Origin: Oceanospirillaceae bacterium
GTDB taxonomy: Bacteria > Pseudomonadota > Gammaproteobacteria > Pseudomonadales > Balneatricaceae
DNA length: 41,661 nucleotides
NCBI GenBank assembly: GCA_013215445.1
Contig: JABSRA010000041.1
Coordinates: forward strand, 1-41,661
Direction: 5' to 3'
The number at the start of each line of letters is the position of its first letter. Position 1 is the stretch's first letter. Below the pieces are notes generated by a model, which saw nothing but the letters and a program-made list of their open reading frames with translations, made no database searches and had not been told where the DNA came from. The translations under genes and the position numbers were made by a program. Positions 7,667 through 16,559 of this stretch are shown here, piece by piece.

Positions 7667-7684
7667 ACGGCAACTCTACGGCAA
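7667..7684 (+). repeat. Phased heptamer repeat, site 4
   Basis: ACGGCAA (7667-7673), CTCT, ACGGCAA (7678-7684), then TAGCG. It is nearly identical to site 1 including the CTCT spacer, and begins 11 bp after the stop of the small gene at 7285-7656. Confidence 0.7.
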
Positions 7685-7854
7685 TAGCGTGAAAGAGCTA
7701 AAAACACCCATTAAGGGTCGAGGAGGGGTAAAAACAATCTCCGATTAGATAAGCGCAAAATGAATACCGTGTTCAATAGTATTGATCAATTATTGTAATG
7801 CGGTTATAAAGCTGGTGCTCTAACTCATTTCGCTTACAAGGATAGTATTTTCAT

Positions 7855-8514
7855 ATGTTCAAACTCTCAACAGAACTTGTCTCGAATTATCCGTGGATTT
7901 TGGTTTTCGCTGCTCTATCAATACTAGCTGTTATATATAAGGAAGTAATGGGAAGTCGCAGAGACCTTACACAAATTGCCTTAAAACATATCGATTCAGC
8001 CTTTTCAATTTTAAAACCAACGTTCAATACAACAAACCAGAAACAGATATATCTAACAGAACAACTGTTTAGAAGTACATATAAATACCCTTTTAATTAT
8101 GAAGAAATAGCCTCCCTCTTAAGATGCCGGCAACCTTCAAAAGCCATACAGCAGTTTTTAATGGGAAATAAATTTATAGATTTTTCTATAGACAATAAAA
8201 TATTTGTAGAGAAACAAGGTGCTTGGTACTCAATCCTTGGTAAGAGTCCTGTTTATACTGATATCGTGATCTACCTCAGATACATCATATTAACGATGTC
8301 AGGTGCAATGCTGGGTATTACAACTCTGTCGTTCATCACATCCCAGTACGTCGAAGGAAGCAATGCTGTTGATAAATTTTTTGTGTTGGCAGTGATCTTG
8401 ATAGTAGCGTCTCTTGTACTGATAGCTTTTGGTTTTAAGGACCTAAATCAAGCAGGGAAGAAAATAATTGCAGATGAATTTCTTGAGGAAAACTATCCTC
8501 AGAGCAGTATTTAG
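7855..8514 (+). CDS. Predicted membrane protein, three transmembrane segments
   Basis: Unrecognised. The 219-residue protein has one N-terminal membrane segment (about 12-31, WILVFAALSILAVIY), a ~110-residue hydrophilic middle, and two C-terminal segments (about 144-163 and 177-196) ending in a charged cytoplasmic tail. The middle contains a helical stretch, NYEEIASLLRCRQPSKAIQQ, that could be a winged-helix-like fold, but this is weak. ATG 7855 follows AAGGA at about 7837. It stands alone between the heptamer repeat and the next small ORF. A membrane effector of an unknown accessory system is one possibility; nothing in the sequence settles it. Confidence 0.75.
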   Translation: MFKLSTELVSNYPWILVFAALSILAVIYKEVMGSRRDLTQIALKHIDSAFSILKPTFNTTNQKQIYLTEQLFRSTYKYPFNYEEIASLLRCRQPSKAIQQFLMGNKFIDFSIDNKIFVEKQGAWYSILGKSPVYTDIVIYLRYIILTMSGAMLGITTLSFITSQYVEGSNAVDKFFVLAVILIVASLVLIAFGFKDLNQAGKKIIADEFLEENYPQSSI

Positions 8515-8560
8515 CATCATAGGGTAGAGGTTAAAATAAAAATCAAAAGGGGGTATTTAT

Positions 8561-8761
8561 GTGGGTATATTTGAAATATTTAATAATTTAATTAATACTA
8601 AACAACAACTTAACATGGCTATGTGGTGGACGCCACCTCCACCAAATGCCAGAGAGGTGATTGGTGGCTCCGTAGCTCACTTTGTGTGTACGACGACTCT
8701 TTTATCTACAATAATCATTAACACTATTAATATCAGCTGGTTTATTCGTAAATTGCAGTGA
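8561..8761 (+). CDS. Small protein with C-terminal membrane segment
   Basis: A 66-residue ORF starting at GTG 8561 behind AAAAGGGGG. It has a proline run (WWTPPPPNA, about 23-31) followed by a hydrophobic stretch of about 25 residues (VAHFVCTTTLLSTIIINTI) and a short basic end. Family unknown. Its 3' half (from 8661) is the sequence repeated, in frameshifted form, at 16412-16523, which shows that this coding sequence existed in at least two places and is more than a chance ORF. Confidence 0.5.
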   Translation: MGIFEIFNNLINTKQQLNMAMWWTPPPPNAREVIGGSVAHFVCTTTLLSTIIINTINISWFIRKLQ

Positions 8762-8771
8762 TAAAAAGAGC
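8661..8771 (+). repeat. ~110 bp direct repeat, left copy
   Basis: From TTGGTGGCTCCGTAGCT to GTGATAAAAAGAGC. The same sequence with about 85% identity by eye recurs in the same orientation at 16412-16523, so the pair brackets the whole tctC-pdxA catabolic operon. This copy is the intact 3' half of the small ORF at 8561-8761. Confidence 0.85.
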
Positions 8772-9160
8772 TTGTCCAATATCTTACTCATGCCCCATCT
8801 CTTACTCAGATATAAGTATATCGTCATGCTAACCAAGCATAGCCTTCGGGCTTATTCCGGGTACATCTGCATTTTCACACTGTTTTCTACGTCATAGTTT
8901 CAAAAAACTCTAACATTCCTCCCCTTCTTGCTATTGGCTTTGTCCATGGTCATGCCAGCCCGAAAAACAGCTAACCTAATGAATACATTGATGATACTAG
9001 TTAACCATCACCCAGATAAGGGTCTATTTAGATAGAAGCTCAACATGAAATTCCATAATTTTCAGTATTTGGTATACCAAATACCTAAAAACTGTTATCT
9101 TACTTTTACCAAAAAGCATCACAGTGTTTACGCTGTGATAACAAAGTAACGGGGAATATA
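8762..9160. promoter_or_regulatory. Leader and promoter region of the tct catabolic operon
   Basis: No gene. 8772-9060 shows nothing I recognise. The right part holds the 20-bp operator palindrome at 9065-9084, then an ATCACAG / CTGTGAT stem with an 8 nt loop (9118-9139), then the start of the transporter binding-protein gene at 9161, with GGGG at about 9151. Confidence 0.5.
9065..9084. promoter_or_regulatory. Perfect 20-bp palindrome, probable GntR operator
   Basis: GTATTTGGTATACCAAATAC is self-complementary over all 20 bases. FCD-type GntR regulators typically bind palindromes built on TGGTATACCA-like cores, and the operon downstream encodes such a regulator at 14239-14946. The site is 77 bp before the first start codon, fitting an operator that controls the operon promoter. 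Regulator-site pairing is inferred. Confidence 0.75.
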
Positions 9161-10129
9161 ATGAAAAAAATAATGTTAATGAAATTTCTCACTGTGGCAT
9201 CAGCAACAGTAATCTCAGTAGTCGGCATCTCTTCGGCGGTAGCGGCGGAGTATCCAAGCAAAACTGTTGAGGTAATTACCCACGCCGGCAATGGCGGTGG
9301 TACGGATGTTACTTCCAGGATGATGATGTTACGTGCTAGGCGTGAACTAGGTGGTGACATGGTGGTAGTCAACAAGAAAGGTGGCGGTGGCGCTGTTGCT
9401 ATGGATCACTATCTGAAGCAGCCGGCCGATGGTTATTCAATTTTAACCTTCACGATAGGCCATGCTGCGACTGTCGCTAAAGGCAAGACCAAACTAAAGC
9501 TTTCTGATATCCGACCGATCGCCCGCGCCACAGATGATCCTCAAATTTTAATGACAAGATGTGGTGCCTATGACTCCGCTGCGGATTTTGTCGCGGCTCA
9601 GAAGAATTCAGCGATCTCATATGGTACTACCCATTTAGGTAACATCGACGATGTCTCAGCCTTTATGTTTACCAAAAAAGGTGGCATGAAAACACCTAAG
9701 ATCATCCCGTTTGAAGGAGGTGCTGAACTGGCGACTCAACTGATCGCTGGTGCAGTCGATGCCGCTGTTCTCAACTTGGGCGAGGCCGGGTCGCAGATTG
9801 ATGCCGGTTATGTATGTCCTATGGTGGTATTGGCCGATAAGCGGATGGCCGGCTTGCCAGATGTTACCACCGCCAAAGAAATGGGTATCGATGTTAGCTT
9901 CTCCACTGTACGTGGTTTTGTTATCCACAAAGATACTCCTGAAGATGTGGCTATTAAGATAGAACAGTCACTGATGAAAGCGATGAAGCACTCGGTATAC
10001 CAAGGGTACTTAAGTTCGGTAGGTTTGGATGCCAGCTCAGTTGCCGGCAGCGAAGTCTGGGGTGAACAACTTGCCACTATGGTTGTTGAAATGGAATCTG
10101 CGTTGAAAGAACTAGGATTCATTCAATAA
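9161..10129 (+). CDS. tctC: Tripartite tricarboxylate transporter substrate-binding protein (TctC/BugT family)
   Basis: Periplasmic solute receptor for the TctAB permease. The first ~29 residues are a Sec signal peptide (basic MKKIMLMK, hydrophobic core, cleavage near AVAA-EYPS). The mature start YPSKTVEVITHAGNGGGTD and the later VVNKKGGGG and PADGYSI are typical of the Bug/TctC family, as is the ~320-residue length. Bug proteins bind small carboxylates; the enzymes encoded downstream suggest a sugar acid. First gene of the operon, behind the palindromic operator and followed by a stem-loop before tctB, which probably allows it to be made in excess over the membrane subunits. Confidence 0.92.
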   Translation: MKKIMLMKFLTVASATVISVVGISSAVAAEYPSKTVEVITHAGNGGGTDVTSRMMMLRARRELGGDMVVVNKKGGGGAVAMDHYLKQPADGYSILTFTIGHAATVAKGKTKLKLSDIRPIARATDDPQILMTRCGAYDSAADFVAAQKNSAISYGTTHLGNIDDVSAFMFTKKGGMKTPKIIPFEGGAELATQLIAGAVDAAVLNLGEAGSQIDAGYVCPMVVLADKRMAGLPDVTTAKEMGIDVSFSTVRGFVIHKDTPEDVAIKIEQSLMKAMKHSVYQGYLSSVGLDASSVAGSEVWGEQLATMVVEMESALKELGFIQ

Positions 10130-10137
10130 CATCGTCA

Positions 10138-10161
10138 GGTGCCGCCCTCTCGGGTGGCACC
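10138..10161 (+). terminator. Stem-loop between tctC and tctB
   Basis: GGTGCCGCC (10138-10146), six-base loop CTCTCG, GGTGGCACC (10153-10161): a 9 bp stem with one G-U pair and no U tract. Placed right after the binding-protein stop, it looks like an attenuating or 3'-end-protecting hairpin, not a full terminator. It also argues against a tctB start at GTG 10139, which lies within the stem. Confidence 0.6.
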
Positions 10162-10180
10162 ACTTGAGGAACTGGGCTAT

Positions 10181-10645
10181 ATGCAATTTATCAAAGGTAA
10201 TCACCCTGCTCGATGGGTGGTGCCACTCATTATTATCGTCCTCAGTGCACTGGCGTTTTGGCAGAGCACACAGTTTGATCGGGTACCGCCCATATTAAAA
10301 CGCGGTATGCAGCCTGAGGATTTCCCACAAATCATCATTGCTCTGATTATTTTTTTAGCGGTACTGTTACTGATCAAAGACACTGATGAGGCGCCTGAAA
10401 AAATGACCGGCAAGGTATGGCCTAGCATGGCATTGATGATTGCCTTTGCCCTGGTCATCGAAATTGATTTATTTCTTGGATTGGGCGTATTTTCTTTTCT
10501 TCTATGTCTGTTATGGGGAGAGAAGCGAGTAAAAGCGCTGTTATTGGTGGGGATAGTTGTACCCCTGATAGTTTTTTTCTTTTTTGACCAGGTGTTCGAA
10601 ATACGATTCCCCAAGGGAATCTTAACCAATCTCTGGTATGGATAA
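10181..10645 (+). CDS. tctB: Tripartite tricarboxylate transporter small membrane subunit (TctB)
   Basis: Small permease subunit with about four membrane segments: WVVPLIIIVLSALAFW (about 11-26), IIIALIIFLAVLLL, MALMIAFALVIEIDLFLGLGVF with the following SFLLCLLW, and ALLLVGIVVPLIVFFFF, ending in a short cytoplasmic tail. The ~154-residue length and the position between tctC and tctA fit the family. ATG 10181 is chosen, as GAGG lies upstream and the GTG at 10139 sits in a hairpin. It is six bases from tctA. Confidence 0.85.
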   Translation: MQFIKGNHPARWVVPLIIIVLSALAFWQSTQFDRVPPILKRGMQPEDFPQIIIALIIFLAVLLLIKDTDEAPEKMTGKVWPSMALMIAFALVIEIDLFLGLGVFSFLLCLLWGEKRVKALLLVGIVVPLIVFFFFDQVFEIRFPKGILTNLWYG

Positions 10646-10650
10646 ATAAT

Positions 10651-12156
10651 ATGGAAGCTGCTCTATCTGGTTTGTTAATTTTGGCAGATCCCTATTTGCT
10701 GGCGCTTATTTTAATCGCGACACTGGGGGGAGTTTTGGTCGGCGCACTGCCGGGCTTAAACGCCACCACTGGGGTTGCATTACTGCTACCTTTTACCATA
10801 ACGATGGAACCAATACCCGCCATTGTTATTTTGACTACCATTTATTGTGCGGCAACATTTGCCGGCGCAATTACTGCAATACTAATCAATACCCCTGGGA
10901 CTTCGGCCAGTGCTACCACTTGTCTGGATGGCTACCCTATGTCACAGCGAGGAGAGGCAGGTCGGGCATTGGGCATGGCGGCGGTATCATCTACCATCGG
11001 CGGTATCATTTCGATAATTTGCCTGATGATGGCCGCACCTCTGCTGGCGAGGGCCGCTTATCATTTTGCGCCCCCAGAGTATTTTGCCCTGACCATTTTT
11101 GGCCTTTCGATGCTGGCTTCAATCGGTAATGGCTCGCCGATAAAAAACATTCTATCCGGGGCCTTTGGCGTATTATTGGCCACTGTCGGCATCGATTTGT
11201 TGACCTCGATAGAACGTTTTACTTTTGATGTTAACGAGTTGTCAGAAGGTATAGGTTTTGTGCCCGTGATGATCGGTATATTCGGCATTTCTGAACTATT
11301 AGTGCAGGCGAGCAGACTAGATGTAGTGCGCGAGCAAGTCTCAATGAAAGCAATCAAACTGCCGAGCAGAGCCGATTACGCGAAAGTGTGGAAGACTATT
11401 TTGCGCTCATCCGGCATAGGTACATTCATCGGTATACTGCCGGCAGAAGGTGCTACGGTTGCCTCGATGATTGGCTACAATGAAGCGAAGCGTTGGTCAA
11501 AAACGCCCGAGGAGTTTGGTAAAGGTGCCATTGAAGGCATCGCGGGCTCTGAGGCCGCTAATAACGCCGCCACCGGAGGTGCCATGGTGCCAACTCTGGC
11601 GCTGGGTATACCAGGAAGCCCCACAGCGGCAGTTATCCTGGCCGGTATGATGGTGCACGGTTTACGCCCAGGTCCAACTCTGTTCACCGAACAGTCCGAC
11701 TTTGTGTACGCTATTTTTTGGTCGATGATGATTGTTAACTTACTATTTTTCGTGATTGGTTTATACGGGGCAAAACTATTTGCCAGAGTCACTTTGGTGC
11801 CTATGCAAATCTTGTGGCCAATAGTCTTCACTTTCTCAATCGTCGGTGCCTACGCCCTTGAACAATCGATGGCCGATGTCTGGATCGCGCTGATCTTTGG
11901 TTTGATAGGTTTTGCCATGCGTCGTTACGGCTATTCGGTAGTCCCTATGGCAATCGGCTTGATATTGGGCGGAATGCTAGAAACCAGATTAGGTCAAAGC
12001 ATGATTATGCTCGACGATCAATGGTGGTTAATGGCTACCAGACCTCTTACTTTATTTTTCCTTGTACTGACCGTATTGGCGCTGTTTGGCCCATTTGTGT
12101 GGAAAAAGATAACGGCTAAAACTGCCCGAAACAACCCTCTTGGATTATCAAAATGA
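10651..12156 (+). CDS. tctA: Tripartite tricarboxylate transporter large membrane subunit (TctA)
   Basis: Large permease subunit, 501 residues with about eleven or twelve membrane segments. The family hallmark [18 protein letters not shown] is at about 31-48, and a second half-repeat with [18 protein letters not shown] near 310-327 corresponds to the internal duplication known for TctA. The protein uses the ion gradient to move substrate delivered by TctC. The stop overlaps the ATG of the dehydratase gene (ATGA), so transporter and enzyme are coupled. Confidence 0.93.
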   Translation: MEAALSGLLILADPYLLALILIATLGGVLVGALPGLNATTGVALLLPFTITMEPIPAIVILTTIYCAATFAGAITAILINTPGTSASATTCLDGYPMSQRGEAGRALGMAAVSSTIGGIISIICLMMAAPLLARAAYHFAPPEYFALTIFGLSMLASIGNGSPIKNILSGAFGVLLATVGIDLLTSIERFTFDVNELSEGIGFVPVMIGIFGISELLVQASRLDVVREQVSMKAIKLPSRADYAKVWKTILRSSGIGTFIGILPAEGATVASMIGYNEAKRWSKTPEEFGKGAIEGIAGSEAANNAATGGAMVPTLALGIPGSPTAAVILAGMMVHGLRPGPTLFTEQSDFVYAIFWSMMIVNLLFFVIGLYGAKLFARVTLVPMQILWPIVFTFSIVGAYALEQSMADVWIALIFGLIGFAMRRYGYSVVPMAIGLILGGMLETRLGQSMIMLDDQWWLMATRPLTLFFLVLTVLALFGPFVWKKITAKTARNNPLGLSK

Positions 12157-13325
12157 CAAAAATTAAATCAGTGCGCACTCGGGTCTGGAATTGGACCGGT
12201 AAAACCGTACCTCCAAAGGCAAATTTTTGCACCAATGCCAGTGACACCTTGTATGAACGCGGCGATGCCATGAACAGTTTTCGTTTTCATCAGTGGCTGA
12301 CCTGTGAAATAGAAACTGAAGACGGAACTATTGGTATAGGCAATGCAGCATTGGCTCCGGGACTTGTGAAGCAGGCTATCGATCAATATTACGCGCCTTT
12401 GGTGATAGGAGAAGATCCTTTTGACTATGCATATTTGTGGGAAAAAATGTACCGACGTACGCATGCCTGGGGCCGTAAAGGTATAGGTATGGTAGCCATC
12501 TCAGCGGTTGATATAGCCATTTGGGATTTAATGGGTAAACTGGTCAACAAACCTGTTTTTAAATTGCTCGGGGGTCGTACCAAAGAGAAGATTCCGGTGT
12601 ATTACTCTAAGCTGTATGCCGATAGCATCCCAGCAATGCAAGAAGAAGCTGAACTGGCTATGAAAGGCAATTACAGCGGCTATAAAACTCGCTTTGGTTA
12701 CGGGCCAAAAGATGGCGCGGCGGGCATGCGTGAAAATTTAAATAGAGTGGCAGCGCTGCGCGAAGTGCTAGGTTACGATACCGACTTAATGCTTGAATGT
12801 TATATGGGCTGGAATTTAGATTACACAAAACGTATGTTACCTAAGCTTGAGAAGTTTGAGCCGCGTTGGTTAGAAGAACCGGTCATTGCCGACGACATTC
12901 ATGGCTACGCCGAGCTAAACCGTGGGCCTATTGCTATCTCAGGGGGCGAGCATGAATTCAGCTTGATGGGCTTTAGACAATTGCTGGAATTAAAAGCGGT
13001 GAGTGTCATACAATACGATACTAACCGAGTCGGCGGCATCACTGCGGCGCAAAAAATTAATGCTCTGGCAGAGGCGCATCAAGTGCCCGTGATCCCACAC
13101 GCCGGACAAATGCACAATTACCATTTAACCATGGCCAGTGCCAACTGCCCAATGGCTGAGTATTTTCCAATGCATGATGTAGAAGTGGGCAATGAGCTAT
13201 TTTACTACATTTTTGAAGGAGACCCTGTTGCGGATAACGGCTATCTGGATTTGGATGAGCACAAACCTGGACTGGGATTGAAGATCTCAGATAAGTACAT
13301 CGATCAATTTGAGGTTACAGAATGA
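12153..13325 (+). CDS. Enolase-superfamily sugar-acid dehydratase, L-rhamnonate dehydratase-like
   Basis: Mandelate racemase/muconate lactonising fold, 390 residues, that dehydrates an aldonate to a 2-keto-3-deoxy acid using Mg2+. The N-terminal capping domain is about 1-135. Barrel ligands look like Glu215 (LMLECYMGW), Glu241 (RWLEEPV) and Glu266 (SGGEHEF), with the catalytic His316 in [11 protein letters not shown]. The SGGEHEF block and [20 protein letters not shown] resemble rhamnonate dehydratases most closely, although the first ligand in the E. coli enzyme is Asp. The true substrate could be another six-carbon or five-carbon aldonate. It overlaps tctA and the downstream lyase gene by 4 bp each. 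Confidence 0.85.
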   Translation: MTKIKSVRTRVWNWTGKTVPPKANFCTNASDTLYERGDAMNSFRFHQWLTCEIETEDGTIGIGNAALAPGLVKQAIDQYYAPLVIGEDPFDYAYLWEKMYRRTHAWGRKGIGMVAISAVDIAIWDLMGKLVNKPVFKLLGGRTKEKIPVYYSKLYADSIPAMQEEAELAMKGNYSGYKTRFGYGPKDGAAGMRENLNRVAALREVLGYDTDLMLECYMGWNLDYTKRMLPKLEKFEPRWLEEPVIADDIHGYAELNRGPIAISGGEHEFSLMGFRQLLELKAVSVIQYDTNRVGGITAAQKINALAEAHQVPVIPHAGQMHNYHLTMASANCPMAEYFPMHDVEVGNELFYYIFEGDPVADNGYLDLDEHKPGLGLKISDKYIDQFEVTE

Positions 13326-14236
13326 AGCATAGTTATTCGGGAATTTGGCCGGTTGCCCCGACACCTTTTAACAGCGATGGCAGCATCGATGCACAGGGCA
13401 TGTGCCGAGTGCTGGATTGTATGATAGATCAAGGAGTTGATGGCATATGTATCTTGGCTAACTTCTCAGAACAATTTTTGATCAGTGACCAAGAACGCGA
13501 ACAGCTGACTCGATTGAGTCTTGAACACGTAGCAGGTCGTGTGCCAGTGATAGTTACTATCAGTCACTTTGCCAATCAGATAGTGGTTGAACGGGCAAAA
13601 TACGCCAAGAGTTTAGGTGCCAGCATGCTGATGATGATGCCTCCCTACCACGGTAGTTTATTAAAGGGCAGCGCCGAACAAACCTTTGAGCAATTTGCCC
13701 AGGTCAGTGATGTTGGGGTGCCAATAATGGTCCAAGACGCGCCACTTTCTGGGGTGGAGTTACCAGTGCCACTGTTAGTTAAAATGGCCCGTGAGATTGA
13801 AATGGTCAAGCTGTTCAAAATTGAGTGCGTCGGCGCCGCAGCAAAAATACAGGCATTGATTGCAGCGGGAGGGGACGCCATTGAAGGGCCTTTTGATGGC
13901 GAAGAAGCGATTACCTTGTTGGCGGATCTGGATGCTGGTGCCACTGGCGGTATGACTTCTGCGTTAATCCCAGAATTGATAAAACCGGTGATTAGTTACC
14001 ACTTAGCAGGCGACAAAAAAGCAGCTATTGCAGCTTATACTAGGGTACTTCCAGTGATTAATCACGAGAATCGTCAGTGTGGTTTTCGGGCAGCAAAGGC
14101 TGCTATGTTAGCAGGTGGCGTGATTAAATCAGATTTCTGTCGCCAGCCGATTCAACCTTTATCAAAAATTGCACGCGATGGATTATTAGAGCTGTTAATT
14201 CCGCTAGATCCCATTGTCTTGCGTTGGGGGAAATAG
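13322..14236 (+). CDS. DHDPS/N-acetylneuraminate lyase-family aldolase or dehydratase
   Basis: Class I (Schiff-base) TIM-barrel lyase of 304 residues, expected to cleave the 2-keto-3-deoxy acid made by the preceding dehydratase. The Schiff-base lysine is probably Lys166 in MVKLFKIE. Two usual landmarks are changed: the GTTGE loop reads LANFSEQF (45-52), and the conserved active-site Tyr is replaced in [11 protein letters not shown] (Gln138). That points to a side-branch of the family with a different substrate, not to DapA. Translationally coupled to the dehydratase (ATGA), and three bases before the GntR gene. Confidence 0.82.
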   Translation: MKHSYSGIWPVAPTPFNSDGSIDAQGMCRVLDCMIDQGVDGICILANFSEQFLISDQEREQLTRLSLEHVAGRVPVIVTISHFANQIVVERAKYAKSLGASMLMMMPPYHGSLLKGSAEQTFEQFAQVSDVGVPIMVQDAPLSGVELPVPLLVKMAREIEMVKLFKIECVGAAAKIQALIAAGGDAIEGPFDGEEAITLLADLDAGATGGMTSALIPELIKPVISYHLAGDKKAAIAAYTRVLPVINHENRQCGFRAAKAAMLAGGVIKSDFCRQPIQPLSKIARDGLLELLIPLDPIVLRWGK

Positions 14237-14238
14237 TT

Positions 14239-14946
14239 ATGGCGGAAATTAGTGATTGGGCTAAGACGTTACAGAAAGAGGGTGCGCTCGGGCCGCGCCT
14301 GACCTTAGCCGATGAGGCGGCAGATAATTTACGAGAATTTATTTTACTTGAAAAACTAGCACCTGGTACGCCCATCCCCGAGCGCGAATTGGCCGGTGCG
14401 CTAGGTATCAGTAGAACACCATTGCGTGAGGCGTTGCGTTTGTTGGAGATTGAGGGCCTGGTTGAGTATTCCTCGACCAGAAGGCCTAAAGTGGCGGATC
14501 CTTCCATTGAAGAAATCGAACAGAACATCGTGGTATTAGGCGCCCTTGAATCACTGGCAGGAGGCCTGGCGTGTCAGCATGCAAGCGATGCTGCAATTGA
14601 CGTCATATTGCAGCTCAATCAACGTATGGCTACCGGAGAGGCAGCGGATGAACTGGAATTTTTCCGGCTTGATATGTTGTTCCATGCAAAAATTGTCGAA
14701 GCGAGTGGTAATGAACCACTGATCGAAACTCATCGGCAATATAATGCAAGGCTGTGGCGTGCACGTTTTATCTCTTCCAGGCGCTCCACTCGCAGAGTAA
14801 ACACACTCGCCGAGCACCAGGCGATATCCGAGGCATTACAACAACGCGATGCCGCTGCAACTGAGCAATTAATGCGTAGCCATTTATCGTCTACGGTAGA
14901 AAACATCAAGCAGGCAAAGCGCCAGGAGCAAATTAATGAAGCCTAG
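14239..14946 (+). CDS. GntR-family regulator, FCD subfamily
   Basis: DNA-binding regulator of 235 residues. The winged helix is at about 20-85 with APGTPIPERELAGALGISRTPLREALRLLEIEGLVEY, followed by a helical FCD ligand domain (FRLDMLFHAKIVEASGN with its metal-binding Asp and His). FCD GntR proteins commonly bind the pathway substrate or intermediate and are released from the operator. ATG 14239 is preferred over TTG 14224 because GGGGGA precedes it. Encoded inside the operon; the palindrome at 9065-9084 is the likely operator. Its end overlaps the PdxA-like gene by 11 bp. Confidence 0.88.
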   Translation: MAEISDWAKTLQKEGALGPRLTLADEAADNLREFILLEKLAPGTPIPERELAGALGISRTPLREALRLLEIEGLVEYSSTRRPKVADPSIEEIEQNIVVLGALESLAGGLACQHASDAAIDVILQLNQRMATGEAADELEFFRLDMLFHAKIVEASGNEPLIETHRQYNARLWRARFISSRRSTRRVNTLAEHQAISEALQQRDAAATEQLMRSHLSSTVENIKQAKRQEQINEA

Positions 14947-15934
14947 AATAGCGATCATCTTAGGTGATCCAAGTGGTATTGGACCGGAGTTAATTGCCCG
15001 ATTACTAAGCAGTGAAGGCGTCTGCGATAAAGCTGATATCCTGCTAATAGCGGATCGTAGTGTTATAGAGGCTGGACAACAGGTAGCTGGATTAAATTAT
15101 CAGCTGCAATCGGTTGATGTGAAGCTAGACAATTGGCAGAAAAGTGAAGGTATAGCGTGGCATGAAACCTTCGCAATCGATAGCCGTTTGATCGAGACAG
15201 GCAAAGTGACCGAAGCTTGCGGTCAATACGTATTGTCCACTTTAGACACGGCGTTGGATTTCGCTAAAGATAACATTGTTGACGCTATTGTATTCGCACC
15301 TTTCAACAAGGCGGCGATGCATCTGGCAGGTTTAAAGCACAGTGATGAACTGCACTATATAGCTGAGTATTTAGGGTTGGAGCAGTACATTTGTGAGCTG
15401 AACACTCTAGATAATATTTGGACCAGCAGGGTCACCAGCCATATTGCCTTAAAAGATGTACCAGCAAATATCAATCGACAGCGGATATGCGAGGCGGTGG
15501 AACTTATCGATCGCAATTTGAGGCATTCGGGCTTAACACAGCCGCGTATTGCAGTAGCAGCGCTCAACCCTCACGCTGGCGATAACGGCAATTTCGGTAC
15601 AGAAGAAATTGATATAATTGCTCCAGCGGTCGAATCGCTGATAAATAAAGGATTTAAAGTGGATGGCCCCTGGCCCTCCGATACCGTCTTTCTTAAATTG
15701 GTCGCCGGAGAGATCGATGCCGTAGTCACGATGTATCACGATCAAGGTCAGATAGCTCTGAAATTATTAGGCTTTGATCGGGGTGTCACCGTACAAGGGG
15801 GAATTCCTTTCCCGATTACGACCCCGGCACATGGTACCGCTTTTGATATTGCCGGAACAGGCACTGCCGATGCAGGCGCGATGACGGCGGCATTCAATTT
15901 AGCTTGTGATATGTCCGCAAACTGGCGGAGCTGA
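14936..15934 (+). CDS. PdxA-like 4-phospho-hydroxyacid dehydrogenase (PdxA2 type)
   Basis: NAD-dependent oxidative decarboxylase of the PdxA family, 332 residues. Family blocks are clear: ILGDPSGIGPEL (9-20), NPHAGDNGNFG with metal-binding His, TMYHDQGQIALKLLG, and the end motif TTPAHGTAFDIAGTGTAD. PdxA2 relatives act on 4-phospho-D-threonate or erythronate made by a DUF1537 kinase, but no kinase is encoded here, so either the kinase is elsewhere or the substrate is not phosphorylated in this pathway. The position as last gene in a sugar-acid operon, not in a vitamin B6 context, supports the PdxA2 reading. Confidence 0.85.
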   Translation: MKPRIAIILGDPSGIGPELIARLLSSEGVCDKADILLIADRSVIEAGQQVAGLNYQLQSVDVKLDNWQKSEGIAWHETFAIDSRLIETGKVTEACGQYVLSTLDTALDFAKDNIVDAIVFAPFNKAAMHLAGLKHSDELHYIAEYLGLEQYICELNTLDNIWTSRVTSHIALKDVPANINRQRICEAVELIDRNLRHSGLTQPRIAVAALNPHAGDNGNFGTEEIDIIAPAVESLINKGFKVDGPWPSDTVFLKLVAGEIDAVVTMYHDQGQIALKLLGFDRGVTVQGGIPFPITTPAHGTAFDIAGTGTADAGAMTAAFNLACDMSANWRS

Positions 15935-16411
15935 TCAATCTCAGAACATCTCCAGGCCGCCTTTGTCGTAAAAAAAGCCGTCACTATCAAAACCTCTGCA
16001 GGCAGCTCCCACAGGAAATTTAGCTCTTATGCTGAGGTTTTAAACTATTCAGAGTCTTCCTGGGGAGTCTCTGAATAATTCGTCAATAGTGACATCATTA
16101 AATAGCGATTAATGTTTGCCGGTACCAAAGATAAAACGGATTAGTTTTATTAGTGTAATGATTTATAACAGAGCTATTTACCGGGATATACTTTCAAACG
16201 AAAAATTTTCTACCTCTACAAATCAAAAAACTTACTAAATATTACAGTAGTCACTACAACTACCGAACAGTAAAAATGTAAGAAGCTGTAGCCTATCTGG
16301 GTTACATGTTTATTAAGTTACATCTGCAGGGTCTAGAAAGGCGTAGTTTATTTAATCTTAGCCTGCTCCCTATTGCCCACAGTAAAAAGCTCCGGCGGCA
16401 ATACAAGGGGG
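15935..16411. other. Intergenic region after the catabolic operon
   Basis: No gene. Apart from the stem-loop at 16047-16076, I see only AT-rich sequence and two short GTTACAT repeats near 16302 and 16316. Stops occur in all frames. Confidence 0.45.
16047..16076 (+). terminator. Stem-loop downstream of pdxA-like gene
   Basis: ATTCAGAG (16047-16054) pairs with CTCTGAAT (16069-16076), and the stem continues inward across one mismatch (CTTCC with GGGAG). It stands 113 bp after the operon's last stop with no U run after it. Probably the operon's terminator or 3' stabiliser. Confidence 0.5.
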
Positions 16412-16523
16412 TTGGTGGCTCCGTAGCTAGCTGTTTTGTGTACGACGATTATTTTATCTACAATTATCATTCACACTAGTCATATCAGCTGGTTTATTCG
16501 TAAATTGCAGTGATAAAAATAGC
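16412..16523 (+). pseudogene. ~110 bp direct repeat, right copy (frameshifted fragment of the small ORF)
   Basis: Matches 8661-8771 in the same orientation. One extra base after GTAGCT shifts the frame relative to the left copy, and a TAG follows, so the coding sequence is broken. Its 5' half is missing. This is either a decayed duplicate of the small-protein gene or one end of a former mobile unit. Confidence 0.8.
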
Positions 16524-16559
16524 CTGCCGCATATCTGTTTTTCATATCGGTTTAAAGAC

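Noticed and set aside
9106..9375. 89-residue minus-strand ORF over the start of tctC
   Set aside because: Antisense shadow of the signal-peptide region of a clear gene.
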